Of a stretch of 64,000 nucleotides of DNA, positions 8,640-15,511 are shown piece by piece (the first letter of the stretch is position 1; every line of letters begins with the position of its first letter). Origin of the DNA: Prevotella sp. UBA2746 (GTDB lineage Bacteria; Bacteroidota; Bacteroidia; Bacteroidales; Bacteroidaceae); assembly GCA_002353555.1 (NCBI GenBank), contig DEJO01000032.1, positions 5,951 to 69,950 of the forward strand. The letters run 5' to 3'. The position numbers were made by a program, and so were the translations under genes. Below the pieces are notes generated by a model that worked only from the letters and a program-made list of their open reading frames with translations, was not told where the DNA came from and did not search any database.

Positions 8640-8666
8640 GGATAGACAACATGTTGACACACCCTC
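8613..8666 (+). terminator. 18-bp perfect hairpin spanning the rffA stop
   Basis: Left arm GAGGGTGTGTCAACATGT (8613-8630) and right arm 8649-8666 are exact reverse complements, with an 18-nt loop containing the TAA stop (8637-8639). No T-tract follows, so intrinsic termination is uncertain; mRNA 3'-end protection is another possibility. Confidence 0.6.
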
Positions 8667-8693
8667 CAAATGTCTATATATTTGTTCCTTCTC

Positions 8694-8868
8694 AGTACCA
8701 AAACGGTACCAACATCTGGTACTCGCAGTACCAAGCGTTGGTACTCACAATACCAAACGTTGGTACTCGCAATACCAAGCGTTGGTACTGAGCGTACCTG
8801 CGTCTGGTATCATTGGTACCGTCACTTGGTATTGTGTTTTCCGAGCGATGGTATCACGGCGACCAGTG
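8694..8868 (+). repeat. 22-bp-period palindromic array (TGGTA/TACCA)
   Basis: TGGTA begins at 8717, 8739, 8761, 8783, 8805, 8827 and 8849, exactly 22 bp apart seven times. On the opposite phase TACCA begins at 8707, 8729, 8751 and 8773, with TACCT at 8795. The central units are palindromes such as TACCAAGCGTTGGTA separated by 7-nt spacers; outer units are degenerate. It lies 3' of rffA in a gene-free stretch, and no credible coding sequence was found in it. Confidence 0.9.
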
Positions 8869-8953
8869 TATGGAAAAACCTGAAATGTGACTGATTTACT
8901 GAAGAAAATGGCATTTTCGTTGAAAGAATTTGTTGTGTTTCAACAATTTCCTT

Positions 8954-8961
8954 TATCTTTG
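8954..8961 (+). promoter_or_regulatory. orphan promoter: -7 box TATCTTTG
   Basis: TATCTTTG with TTG at 8933-8935, 18 nt upstream. No protein gene follows on this strand; it faces the 3' end of kdgK, so it is a candidate small-RNA promoter. Confidence 0.5.
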
Positions 8962-8966
8962 CATCA

Positions 8967-9115
8967 GGTTTTAGTTAGGTATATTAGATTAGTGTTTAGG
9001 ACAAATTGATGCCTCACAACATTTTTACTGAGGCTTATCAGTTGTAAAAACAGGTTTGTAGATTAAGTTTAGTCAAAAAAAGAAGCGGATGTCGTGAGAC
9101 ATTCGCTCTTGTTTT
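8967..9115 (+). ncRNA. candidate small RNA between rffA and kdgK
   Basis: About 150 nt from the predicted start downstream of the 8954 promoter to a terminator-like hairpin (9084-9107). Inside, GCCTCA (9011-9016) pairs with TGAGGC (9029-9034), and CAAC in its loop (9017-9020) can pair with GTTG (9041-9044), which would make a pseudoknot. A 12-codon reading frame (ATG 9009) is also present but looks fortuitous. No known RNA family was recognised. This remains inference from promoter, structure and the absence of a gene. Confidence 0.35.
9075..9107 (-). terminator. rho-independent terminator of kdgK, likely bidirectional
   Basis: A 10-bp stem (one G-T pair), AGCGGATGTC (9084-9093) with GACATTCGCT (9098-9107) and loop GTGA. 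On the minus strand it is followed by TTCTTTTTTT. The plus strand has the weaker CTTGTTTTG tail. Confidence 0.75.
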
Positions 9116-9154
9116 GTACGCCCGGCATGGGCGTGCTTGCTGCCGTAACGCCGG

Positions 9155-10204
9155 TTACTGCAACTCTTTGAAGTCGTCGTTGCTGTTCGTACCGTCGACG
9201 ACACCCTGTATCTCTGTCTCGCTCACGAGGTTGAAGTCACCGACGACCGAGTTCTTCAGCGTCGAGGCTGCCAAGGCAAAGTCGAGACCACGCTGGTCGT
9301 CATCGCCCCACTTGCACCACGCATGGATGTAAGCTGCGATGAAGGCGTCGCCGACACCCATCGGGTCGACGACGGGATTGATGTCGTAGATGCGTGTCTT
9401 CGTCAGCTGTCCGTGGCTGTAGAGGTATCCTGTCAGCGTGTGATGGCTTGAAGTAATCTGGTTGCGGCACGCCATCACCATCTTCTTGCACTTGGGCAAC
9501 TGCTGCTGCACCTGCTCCATATACTTCCCAAAGGCTGCATCGTCGGTCTGGTAGTCGGCAGAAAGCGCCTCGAACGGCACCCTTTTCATGCCGGAAACGA
9601 CCTCATACTCGCCTTGGTCGCCGAAGATGATGTCGGCATGGCTTGCCAATTCTTTCAGTACTTCTTCGGCACGACCGCCATACTTCCACAGGTTCTTGCG
9701 GTAGTTGATGTCGCAGACGATGGTCAGCCCCATCTCCTCTGCCGTGCGGACAGCCTCCATCGTGGCATCGGCAGCCGACTGTGAGACGGCGCAGGTGATA
9801 CCCGAACAATGGAAGATGTCGGCATCCCTGAAGACTTCGCGCCAGGGAATCATGCCGGGTGCTATGGTAAAGAACGAAGAGTCCTGCCGGTCATAGACGA
9901 CACTGGAGTTGCGCATGGATGCTGCTTCCTCGAAATAGTAGGTCCCCAGGCGGTCGCCGCCCGTACAGACATGCGGCAACGACAAGCCGTAGCCGCGCAA
10001 GTGCTGGCAGCAGGTACGCCCGACAGCATTGTCAGGCACACGGGTGACGAACTCTACATTGTTACCCAGCATCGCCAGCGAGACGGCGACGTTGGCTTCG
10101 CTGCCTCCGAAATTGCCGTCGAAGACCTTTCCCTGCGACAGTCGCAGCTTGAAGGGACGCGACAGCCGCAACATCACTTCACCAAATGTAACAATCTTCT
10201 TCAT
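9155..10204 (-). CDS. kdgK: PfkB-family sugar kinase, probable 2-dehydro-3-deoxygluconokinase
   Basis: 349 residues of the ribokinase/PfkB fold. The N-terminus MKKIVTFGEVMLRLSRPFKL is followed by the sugar-binding FDGNFGGSEANVAVSLAMLG. Near the C-terminus lies the ATP/anion-hole motif DPMGVGDAF, with Asp286 as the predicted catalytic base. The pattern matches Bacteroidetes KdgK, which phosphorylates 2-keto-3-deoxygluconate for cleavage to pyruvate and glyceraldehyde-3-phosphate in uronate/pectin catabolism. The usual partner eda is not in this window, so the substrate is inferred. The hairpin at 10257-10284 separates it from ackA, and a good terminator follows it. Confidence 0.85.
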   Translation of the reverse strand: MKKIVTFGEVMLRLSRPFKLRLSQGKVFDGNFGGSEANVAVSLAMLGNNVEFVTRVPDNAVGRTCCQHLRGYGLSLPHVCTGGDRLGTYYFEEAASMRNSSVVYDRQDSSFFTIAPGMIPWREVFRDADIFHCSGITCAVSQSAADATMEAVRTAEEMGLTIVCDINYRKNLWKYGGRAEEVLKELASHADIIFGDQGEYEVVSGMKRVPFEALSADYQTDDAAFGKYMEQVQQQLPKCKKMVMACRNQITSSHHTLTGYLYSHGQLTKTRIYDINPVVDPMGVGDAFIAAYIHAWCKWGDDDQRGLDFALAASTLKNSVVGDFNLVSETEIQGVVDGTNSNDDFKELQ

Positions 10205-10256
10205 GATCCTATCACTTTTTTAAACTCTCTTCGGTATTCCTACCTTATATATAATA

Positions 10257-10284
10257 TATGGGAGATGCCGAGGCATCTCCCATA
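10257..10284 (-). terminator. 28-bp palindrome after ackA
   Basis: Two 13-nt arms, TATGGGAGATGCC and its exact complement, separated by 2 nt. It lies between the ackA stop and kdgK. The minus-strand tail is AT-rich but lacks a clean T-run. Confidence 0.65.
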
Positions 10285-10297
10285 CGTTTCAGGTTGA

Positions 10298-11497
10298 TTA
10301 CTTACTTTGGACAAGAGCCATCGTGTCACGGGCGATGACAATCTCCTCGTCGGTGGGTACTACCCATACCTTGACGCGGCTGTCGTCGGCAGAAATCTCA
10401 GCTTCCTTGCCGCGGACGTTGTTCTTCTCCTTGTCAATCTTGATGCCCAGGAACTCCAGTCCGGCACAAGCCTCCTCGCGCATGGATATCTGGTTCTCGC
10501 CGACACCAGCGGTGAAGACGACGACGTCGACGCCACCCATGGCGGCAGCGTAGGCACCGATATACTTCTTGATACGGTAGTTGTACATCTTCAGCGCAAG
10601 CTGTGCCTTCTGGTTGCCCTCCTTGGCAGCGCTCTCCACGTCACGCATGTCGCTGGAGATACCGGAGATGCCGAGCACGCCGCTCTCCTTGTTCAGGTAG
10701 TCAGCCATCTCCTGCGGCTTCTTGCCCAGTTTCTCCATGATGTAAGTGACGGCAGAAGCGTCGATGTCACCAGAGCGGCTTCCCATCATCACACCTGCCA
10801 ACGGCGTCAGCCCCATAGAGGTATCCATGACCTTGCCGTCCTTGATGGCAGCAACAGACGCACCGTTACCGATGTGGCAGGTGACAATCTTCAGGTCCTT
10901 GATGTCCTTGCCCAGTATCTCTGCTACCCGATGAGAGACATAACGGTGGCTGGTTCCGTGGAAACCATAACGGCGAACGTGGTACTTCTCATAGATTTCG
11001 TAAGGAACGGCATAGAGATAGGCATAGTCGGGCATGGTGGAATGGAAGGCATTGTCGAAGACGGTAACCTGCGGAACGGTAGGCATCAGGTGGTCAACGG
11101 CACGGATTCCTTTCAGGTGTCCGGCATTATGGACGGGTGCCAGGTCGCAAAGGCTCTCGATACCGTCCTCTACACTCTTGTCGACAAGACAACTCTTCTC
11201 AAACAAGTCGCCACCCTGCACGATGCGGTGACCGACGGCGTCAATCTCGTCCAGGCTCTTGATGGCACCATACTCCGGACTCAGCAAGGTCTGGAACACG
11301 AAGTTCACACCCTCCTTGTGGTCGGGCATGTCGTGCATCAGCGTCTTTTTCTCACCATTGGGCAATGTCAGCTTCAGGAAAGCCTCGTCCAGGCCAATAC
11401 GCTCTACACCACCTTGTGCCAGGACGCTCTCGTCGTCCATGTTATACAGTTTGTACTTGATAGATGAACTACCACAATTTAATACTAATATCTTCAT
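10298..11497 (-). CDS. ackA: acetate kinase
   Basis: 399 residues, the family's usual length. The N-terminal phosphate-binding motif MKILVLNCGSSSIKYKLYNM and the central TCHIGNGASVAAIKDGKVMD and DTSMGLTPLAGVMMGSRSGD segments are diagnostic of the ASKHA-fold acetate kinase. It converts acetyl phosphate plus ADP to acetate plus ATP, the energy-conserving end of fermentative acetate production. It lies downstream of pta on the same strand. Between them sits a four-helix-bundle gene with heptamer repeats, so the usual tight pta-ackA pair is interrupted by about 500 nt. Confidence 0.97.
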   Translation of the reverse strand: MKILVLNCGSSSIKYKLYNMDDESVLAQGGVERIGLDEAFLKLTLPNGEKKTLMHDMPDHKEGVNFVFQTLLSPEYGAIKSLDEIDAVGHRIVQGGDLFEKSCLVDKSVEDGIESLCDLAPVHNAGHLKGIRAVDHLMPTVPQVTVFDNAFHSTMPDYAYLYAVPYEIYEKYHVRRYGFHGTSHRYVSHRVAEILGKDIKDLKIVTCHIGNGASVAAIKDGKVMDTSMGLTPLAGVMMGSRSGDIDASAVTYIMEKLGKKPQEMADYLNKESGVLGISGISSDMRDVESAAKEGNQKAQLALKMYNYRIKKYIGAYAAAMGGVDVVVFTAGVGENQISMREEACAGLEFLGIKIDKEKNNVRGKEAEISADDSRVKVWVVPTDEEIVIARDTMALVQSK

Positions 11498-11507
11498 ATT
11501 ATTTTAA

Positions 11508-11537
11508 ATGAAGAATGAAGAATGAAGAATGAAGAAT
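11508..11537 (+). repeat. heptamer repeat (ATGAAGA)4, inverted partner of 11971-12003
   Basis: Four ATGAAGA units plus AT, directly upstream of ackA. Read on the other strand it is (ATTCTTC)n, the same sequence found at 11971-12003. Confidence 0.9.
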
Positions 11538-11566
11538 CAGTAAACTGGCTCCTCCTCCTACTTACT

Positions 11567-11956
11567 TCATTCATGATTAATCAAATTATTATTTTTCTTT
11601 GTTGTCTTTATGGATGAAACCAACATGGCTATGATTTCTGAACAATCATCAGCCATGCTGCTAAATTCATTTAATGTCAGATGACCGGTGTCTTTCAGTA
11701 GATTCAACCAGTTCATCGTCTCATTAGCTTCTTTTAAAGAGATAGACAATTTTGCGATGAAGTCTGAAGGACTCTGAGCAAATTCAGATTCGTGAACGTT
11801 AGCAGATATAGAAGTTCCAGAGCGTAAGACTTGCTTATATATGGAAGCTAACCTCCAATCGTCATTCGACAAATGCAGGAACATTTTTACGATTCTTACT
11901 GCAAAAGCATAACTCTTAGTATGCAATACAGAACCTTCCCGCTTATAGCTAATCAT
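11567..11956 (-). CDS. four-helix-bundle protein (23S rRNA intervening-sequence protein-like)
   Basis: 129 residues, helical and soluble. FAVRIVKMFLHLSNDDWRLA, then YKQVLRSGTSISANVHESEF and SISLKEANETMNWLNLLKDT, match the four-helix-bundle (IVP-like) family first seen inside 23S rRNA intervening sequences. Free-standing copies are common in Bacteroidetes; the function is unknown. It lies between pta and ackA on the same strand and is bracketed by inverted heptamer repeats (11508-11537 and 11971-12003). Its AT-rich, Lys/Asn-ending sequence looks less GC-rich than its neighbours, consistent with insertion into an older pta-ackA pair. Confidence 0.85.
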   Translation of the reverse strand: MISYKREGSVLHTKSYAFAVRIVKMFLHLSNDDWRLASIYKQVLRSGTSISANVHESEFAQSPSDFIAKLSISLKEANETMNWLNLLKDTGHLTLNEFSSMADDCSEIIAMLVSSIKTTKKNNNLINHE

Positions 11957-11970
11957 TTCAGACTGACTTT

Positions 11971-12003
11971 ATTCTTCATTCTTCATTCTTCATTCTTCAT
12001 TCT
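11971..12003 (+). repeat. heptamer repeat (ATTCTTC)4
   Basis: Four and a half ATTCTTC units ending exactly at the pta stop codon. It is the reverse complement of the repeat at 11508-11537. Confidence 0.9.
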
Positions 12004-13014
12004 CTACCCCTTTGCGTCCATAGCCTGGCAAGCAGTGATGGCTACCATGTAATAGATGTCGTCAACAGAGCAACCGCGGCTCAAGTCGTTGACAGGACGT
12101 GCGATACCTTGGAGGATAGGACCAATGGCAATGGCATCACCGAGGCGCTGAACGAGCTTATAGCCGATGTTTCCAACCTCAAGGTTCGGGAATACCAATA
12201 CGTTGGCATGTCCTGCGATGTCACTACCCGGTGCCTTCTTCTCACCTACAGAAGGAACGAGAGCAGCATCAGCCTGCAACTCACCGTCAATCTTCAGTTC
12301 CGGATCGAGTTCCTTAGCCAACTTCGTAGCCTCTATGACCTTGTCAACCACCTCGTGGGTAGCACTGCCCTTGGTTGAGAAGCTCAGCATGGCAACACGC
12401 GGGTCGGCAAAGCCGGCAACGCTCTTGGCAGTCTGTGCCGTGCAAACGGCAATCTGAGAGAGCTGGGATGCATCGGGCATCGGGGTCACGGCGACGTCGC
12501 CAACGACGAGAACGCCGTTCTCTCCATACTGCTGCTGCTTGGAGATGAGCAACATACCACCACTCACACAGCTGATGCCGGGAGCGCACTTGATAATCTG
12601 CAGTGCCGGGCGCAGGGTGTCGCCAGTCGTGCTCAGCGCACCGGAAATCTGTCCGTCGGCACCTTCTGTCTTGATAATCATACATCCCAGATACAACGGG
12701 TTCTTCACCAACTCGCGAGCCTGCTCGATAGTCATTCCCTTCTTTTTGCGCAGCTCGGCAAGCAACTGAGCATATTCCTCACTCTTCTCGTTGTTCTCCG
12801 GGTCGATGATCGTAGCCTCACCGATGTGGGTCAGTCCCCATTCTGCGGCTAACTTGGCAATCTCGTCTGGGTTACCAATGAGAATCAACTCTGCCAAACC
12901 GTCTGCCAATACCTTGTTGGCAGCACGTAGGGTACGCTCCTCGGTAGCTTCGGGGAGCACAATGCGCTGCTTGTTTGCCTTAGCACGCGCACAAATTTGC
13001 TGTAATAAATCCAT
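12004..13014 (-). CDS. pta: phosphate acetyltransferase
   Basis: 336 residues, the short single-domain Pta form without the N-terminal regulatory domain. It starts MDLLQQICARAKANKQRIVL and carries the conserved TKGSATHEVVDKVIEATKLA and GELQADAALVPSVGEKKAPG stretches and the C-terminal NVLVFPNLEVGNIGYKLVQR. It exchanges acetyl-CoA and phosphate for acetyl phosphate, which ackA uses to make ATP. Promoter box TAAATTTG at 13064-13071 gives a leader of about 43 nt. It reads into the four-helix-bundle gene and then ackA, so it is probably the first gene of that transcript. Confidence 0.97.
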   Translation of the reverse strand: MDLLQQICARAKANKQRIVLPEATEERTLRAANKVLADGLAELILIGNPDEIAKLAAEWGLTHIGEATIIDPENNEKSEEYAQLLAELRKKKGMTIEQARELVKNPLYLGCMIIKTEGADGQISGALSTTGDTLRPALQIIKCAPGISCVSGGMLLISKQQQYGENGVLVVGDVAVTPMPDASQLSQIAVCTAQTAKSVAGFADPRVAMLSFSTKGSATHEVVDKVIEATKLAKELDPELKIDGELQADAALVPSVGEKKAPGSDIAGHANVLVFPNLEVGNIGYKLVQRLGDAIAIGPILQGIARPVNDLSRGCSVDDIYYMVAITACQAMDAKG

Positions 13015-13063
13015 AGTTACTATTGTTTAATATCAATATATGTGTTTTTACTCATACAGTTTG

Positions 13064-13071
13064 CAAATTTA
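13064..13071 (-). promoter_or_regulatory. -7 box TAAATTTG of pta
   Basis: Minus-strand TAAATTTG fits TAnnTTTG, about 50 nt from the pta ATG. The -33 element is poor. Confidence 0.45.
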
Positions 13072-13307
13072 AAAAAATAATTCGACATAGCCTTTTATCA
13101 CTTGTTATTTTTTCAAAAAACATTGGATTTCATCCAATATGTTCTTGTCACACGCCAGATTTAACTCCATTTTCTGACCGTCTTTTTGGTACTTTGCTGC
13201 CGTAAGTGCAAGAAAATCAGCGACTAAAATGAATATTCAAGATAACATGAACGAATAAAAACGATAAAATAAAAATCGTATTAGGCTTGTTTCTAGTTTT
13301 CTTTCAG

Positions 13308-13315
13308 TACTTTTG
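13308..13315 (+). promoter_or_regulatory. promoter of the AraC-like gene (TACTTTTG)
   Basis: TACTTTTG with TTG at 13287-13289, 18 nt upstream; the start lies near 13320. Confidence 0.65.
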
Positions 13316-13350
13316 CACCAAAGAAATACAGAAACATTAAAATAGTGCCC

Positions 13351-13698
13351 ATGAACGGAACCGACGAAGTATTATTTAAAAGAGCTCAGAAGGCTATCGT
13401 CAACAATGAGCTTTACTTGCGTGAAGACATGTCTCGCAAGTTGTTAGACAAATATGTACACATACCGAAAAACAAGTTTGCCAATGTTTTTCGCGAGCAT
13501 ACAGGTTTTGCATTCCCGCAGTATATCAACAGTTTGCGTTTAGAGCGTGCGTCTAAGATGTTGTTAGAGCAGCCCAAGCACACTATTGAGAGTATTGCAA
13601 CAGATTGCGGAATACCTGTTGCCCAAACATTCTATCGGGTTTTCCGTGAAAAGTACGGAATGACACCGACTGAATATCGTAAGAAGTACATGAAGTAA
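13351..13698 (+). CDS. AraC-type DNA-binding protein, HTH domain only
   Basis: 115 residues from ATG 13351; a GTG two codons upstream (13345) is possible but less likely. The whole protein is an AraC/XylS-type double helix-turn-helix: LREDMSRKLLDKYVHIPKNK, then FREHTGFAFPQYINSLRLER, and the second HTH IESIATDCGIPVAQTFYRVF followed by REKYGMTPTEYRKKYMK. There is no sensor domain, so it probably binds DNA without a ligand or works with a separate partner. It is the only gene in its transcript, with its own promoter and a terminator (13724-13752). Targets are unknown. Confidence 0.88.
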   Translation: MNGTDEVLFKRAQKAIVNNELYLREDMSRKLLDKYVHIPKNKFANVFREHTGFAFPQYINSLRLERASKMLLEQPKHTIESIATDCGIPVAQTFYRVFREKYGMTPTEYRKKYMK

Positions 13699-13723
13699 TT
13701 AACACCTTAAACAACAAAAAAGA

Positions 13724-13752
13724 AGAATCCTCTCTGTGATAGGGAGGATTCT
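13724..13752. terminator. bidirectional terminator between AraC-like gene and cdaA
   Basis: Stem AGAATCCTC (13724-13732) with GAGGATTCT (13744-13752). The plus side is followed by TTCGTTT, the minus side by TCTTTTTTG, so it serves both converging genes. Confidence 0.8.
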
Positions 13753-13790
13753 TTCGTTTATCCGTTCACAGTAAAACACTGTTCCGCTGA

Positions 13791-14564
13791 CTACATGGCG
13801 AGTTCGGTAGTCAGGATGCTCTCCAACTGTTCTGCAGACAGTCTCAACTGGAACTGTCCTTTTATGGCGACACTGATTCGCCCCGTCTCCTCAGAGACCA
13901 CGATAGCAATGGCATCGCTCTCCTGCGAAATGCCCATGGCAGCGCGGTGGCGCAGCCCCAGATGCTTGGGAATATCCTGATCGTGGCTTACGGGAAGGAT
14001 GCAACCGGCAGCCTTGATGCGCTTCTTCGAGATGACCATTGCACCGTCGTGCAGCGGTGAGTTCTTAAAGAAGATGTTCTCTATCAGCCGCTGGTTGATA
14101 AGGGCATCGATACGGTCGCCCGTGTCGACGATATCATCCAATGGCGCAGCCCGCTCCAGTACAATCAGGGCTCCTACCTTTCCGCGGCTGAGGCTCATGC
14201 ACGCCATCACGATGGGCATGATGCTTTCTTTGTCTATCTTTACCGCCCGCTTGCCAGTAAAGAACTCAGCTACCCCCTTCAGCTTACGGTGAGCCCCCAG
14301 ATTGTAGAAGAACTTCCTGATTTCCTCCTGAAAGAGCACGATCAAGCCGATGACACCCACACTCACCAACTTGTCCATGATGCTGCCCAGCAAGCGCATC
14401 TCCAGCACCTGACTGACAAACAGCCATACCAAGACAAAGACCATGATGCCGACAAAGACGTTCAGCGAACGCGACTCCTTCATCAACCTATAAATATAAT
14501 AGAGCATCAGTGCCACCAGCACGATGTCGATGATGTCCTTTATTCCAAACTCAAAAAATGTCAT
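13791..14564 (-). CDS. cdaA: diadenylate cyclase CdaA
   Basis: 257 residues. Three N-terminal hydrophobic helices (IDIVLVALMLYYIYRLM, LNVFVGIMVFVLVWLFVSQV, LVSVGVIGLIVLFQEEI) anchor it in the inner membrane. The DAC (DisA_N) domain follows, with DGAMVISKKRIKAAGCILPV and LGLRHRAAMGISQESDAIAI; the DGA and RHR motifs bind and cyclise ATP to c-di-AMP. Length and layout match the CdaA/DacA class. It sits 28 nt downstream of folP, a conserved pairing in Bacteroidetes, and is probably transcribed with it. No CdaR/YbbR or GlmM gene is adjacent. Confidence 0.95.
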   Translation of the reverse strand: MTFFEFGIKDIIDIVLVALMLYYIYRLMKESRSLNVFVGIMVFVLVWLFVSQVLEMRLLGSIMDKLVSVGVIGLIVLFQEEIRKFFYNLGAHRKLKGVAEFFTGKRAVKIDKESIMPIVMACMSLSRGKVGALIVLERAAPLDDIVDTGDRIDALINQRLIENIFFKNSPLHDGAMVISKKRIKAAGCILPVSHDQDIPKHLGLRHRAAMGISQESDAIAIVVSEETGRISVAIKGQFQLRLSAEQLESILTTELAM

Positions 14565-14592
14565 GGCTCACCTTTTTATCTATATCACTTTT

Positions 14593-15393
14593 TTATATTT
14601 GCCTCAACCTGACGACTTCCACCGCCGCCTTCACGTCGTGTACGCGAAGGATGGAAGCACCCTTGAGCAAAGCCACCGTGTTCAGGGCTGTAGTACCGTT
14701 GAGAGCCTCATCGGGAGTGATGTCCAGCAACCGCCAGATCATCGACTTCCGGGAGAGCCCTGCCAGCACCGGCAACTCCATGATGCCGAGCTGGTCCATA
14801 GCCTCTAACACCTCGTAGTTCTGCTCCAAGGTCTTGCCGAAGCCGAAGCCCGGATCGAGGATGATGTCTTTCTGTCCAAGGTCGCGCAACTGTTGTACCT
14901 GACGGGCAAAGCCCAGCAACATGTCACGAATCGTCGGTGCTGACGACATCAGTACATAGGCTACCTGCAACTGTGCCACCAGCCGGAACATCGGCGGATG
15001 CTGTTCGCTGCCGCCACCCACGTCGTTGATGATGCCCACCCCGAACTCCTCGACAGCCATCTTTGCCACTTCAGGACGGAACGTGTCTACCGACACGATG
15101 GCATCGGGCTGCTCCCGCCGCACGACCTGTAAGGCGAAGCGCAACCGTTGCATCTCTTCTTCGCTGCTGACAGCTACAAAACCCGGACGGGTCGAACAGG
15201 CACCTACGTCTATCATCAAGCCACCTTCGGCTATGATACGGTTGGCACACTGCGCTATCTCCTTCTCCGTCTGCATCCGCGAACCCGCATAAAAGGAGTC
15301 TGGTGTGCAGTTCAGAATGCCCATCACGCACGGTTGTGACAGGTCCAACAGCCTACCACCTACATTCAGCAACTTGTCGGCAACTTTTTTCAT
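14593..15393 (-). CDS. folP: dihydropteroate synthase
   Basis: 266 residues from ATG 15393. The family motifs are all present: VMGILNCTPDSFYAGSR (Asn for pterin-pyrophosphate binding), IDVGACSTRPG, IINDVGGG, DPGFGFGKTLEQN and GLSRKSMI. It condenses 6-hydroxymethyl-dihydropterin pyrophosphate with p-aminobenzoate, the sulfonamide target. A GTG two codons upstream (15399) would overlap the promoter box and is rejected. With TACTTTTG ending 5 nt before the ATG, the transcript should be leaderless. It leads the folP-cdaA unit. Confidence 0.95.
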   Translation of the reverse strand: MKKVADKLLNVGGRLLDLSQPCVMGILNCTPDSFYAGSRMQTEKEIAQCANRIIAEGGLMIDVGACSTRPGFVAVSSEEEMQRLRFALQVVRREQPDAIVSVDTFRPEVAKMAVEEFGVGIINDVGGGSEQHPPMFRLVAQLQVAYVLMSSAPTIRDMLLGFARQVQQLRDLGQKDIILDPGFGFGKTLEQNYEVLEAMDQLGIMELPVLAGLSRKSMIWRLLDITPDEALNGTTALNTVALLKGASILRVHDVKAAVEVVRLRQI

Positions 15394-15398
15394 GAGCA

Positions 15399-15406
15399 CA
15401 AAAGTA
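15399..15406 (-). promoter_or_regulatory. -7 box TACTTTTG of folP, 5 nt from the ATG
   Basis: Minus-strand TACTTTTG, then TGCTC, then ATG at 15393. This predicts transcription starting at the start codon. Confidence 0.6.
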
Positions 15407-15471
15407 ACGATAATTATTGAAACGGCAAAGATTTTTTGTCTGTTCTATTCGTCAAAATGTTTTTTTTACAA

Positions 15472-15479
15472 TACCTTTG
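15472..15479 (+). promoter_or_regulatory. -7 box TACCTTTG of murF
   Basis: TACCTTTG, 32 nt upstream of the murF ATG, preceded by a T-rich stretch. Confidence 0.6.
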
Positions 15480-15511
15480 CACCAAACCATAACGGAAATA
15501 CGCACAGTAAT

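Larger units (their letters stand above)
13015..13350. other. divergent intergenic region between pta and the AraC-like gene
   Basis: No convincing gene. It holds the pta promoter, a small hairpin ATTGGAT-TTC-ATCCAAT (about 13122-13138), AT-rich sequence, and the promoter of the AraC-like gene. Confidence 0.6.

Noticed and set aside
8694..8868. CRISPR array
   Set aside because: The 22-bp period is too short for repeat plus spacer, the units are diverged palindromes and there are no cas genes.
8670..8894. Reading frames through the 22-bp array (74 and 101 aa, overlapping, different frames)
   Set aside because: They only translate the repeat (repeated WYSQY/TKRWYSQYQ units), and two frames are open because the period of 22 shifts frame regularly. 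No initiation context or domain.
9009..9047. 12-codon leader peptide (ATG 9009 to TAA)
   Set aside because: Too short to support; no regulatory codons; the overlapping structure favours RNA.
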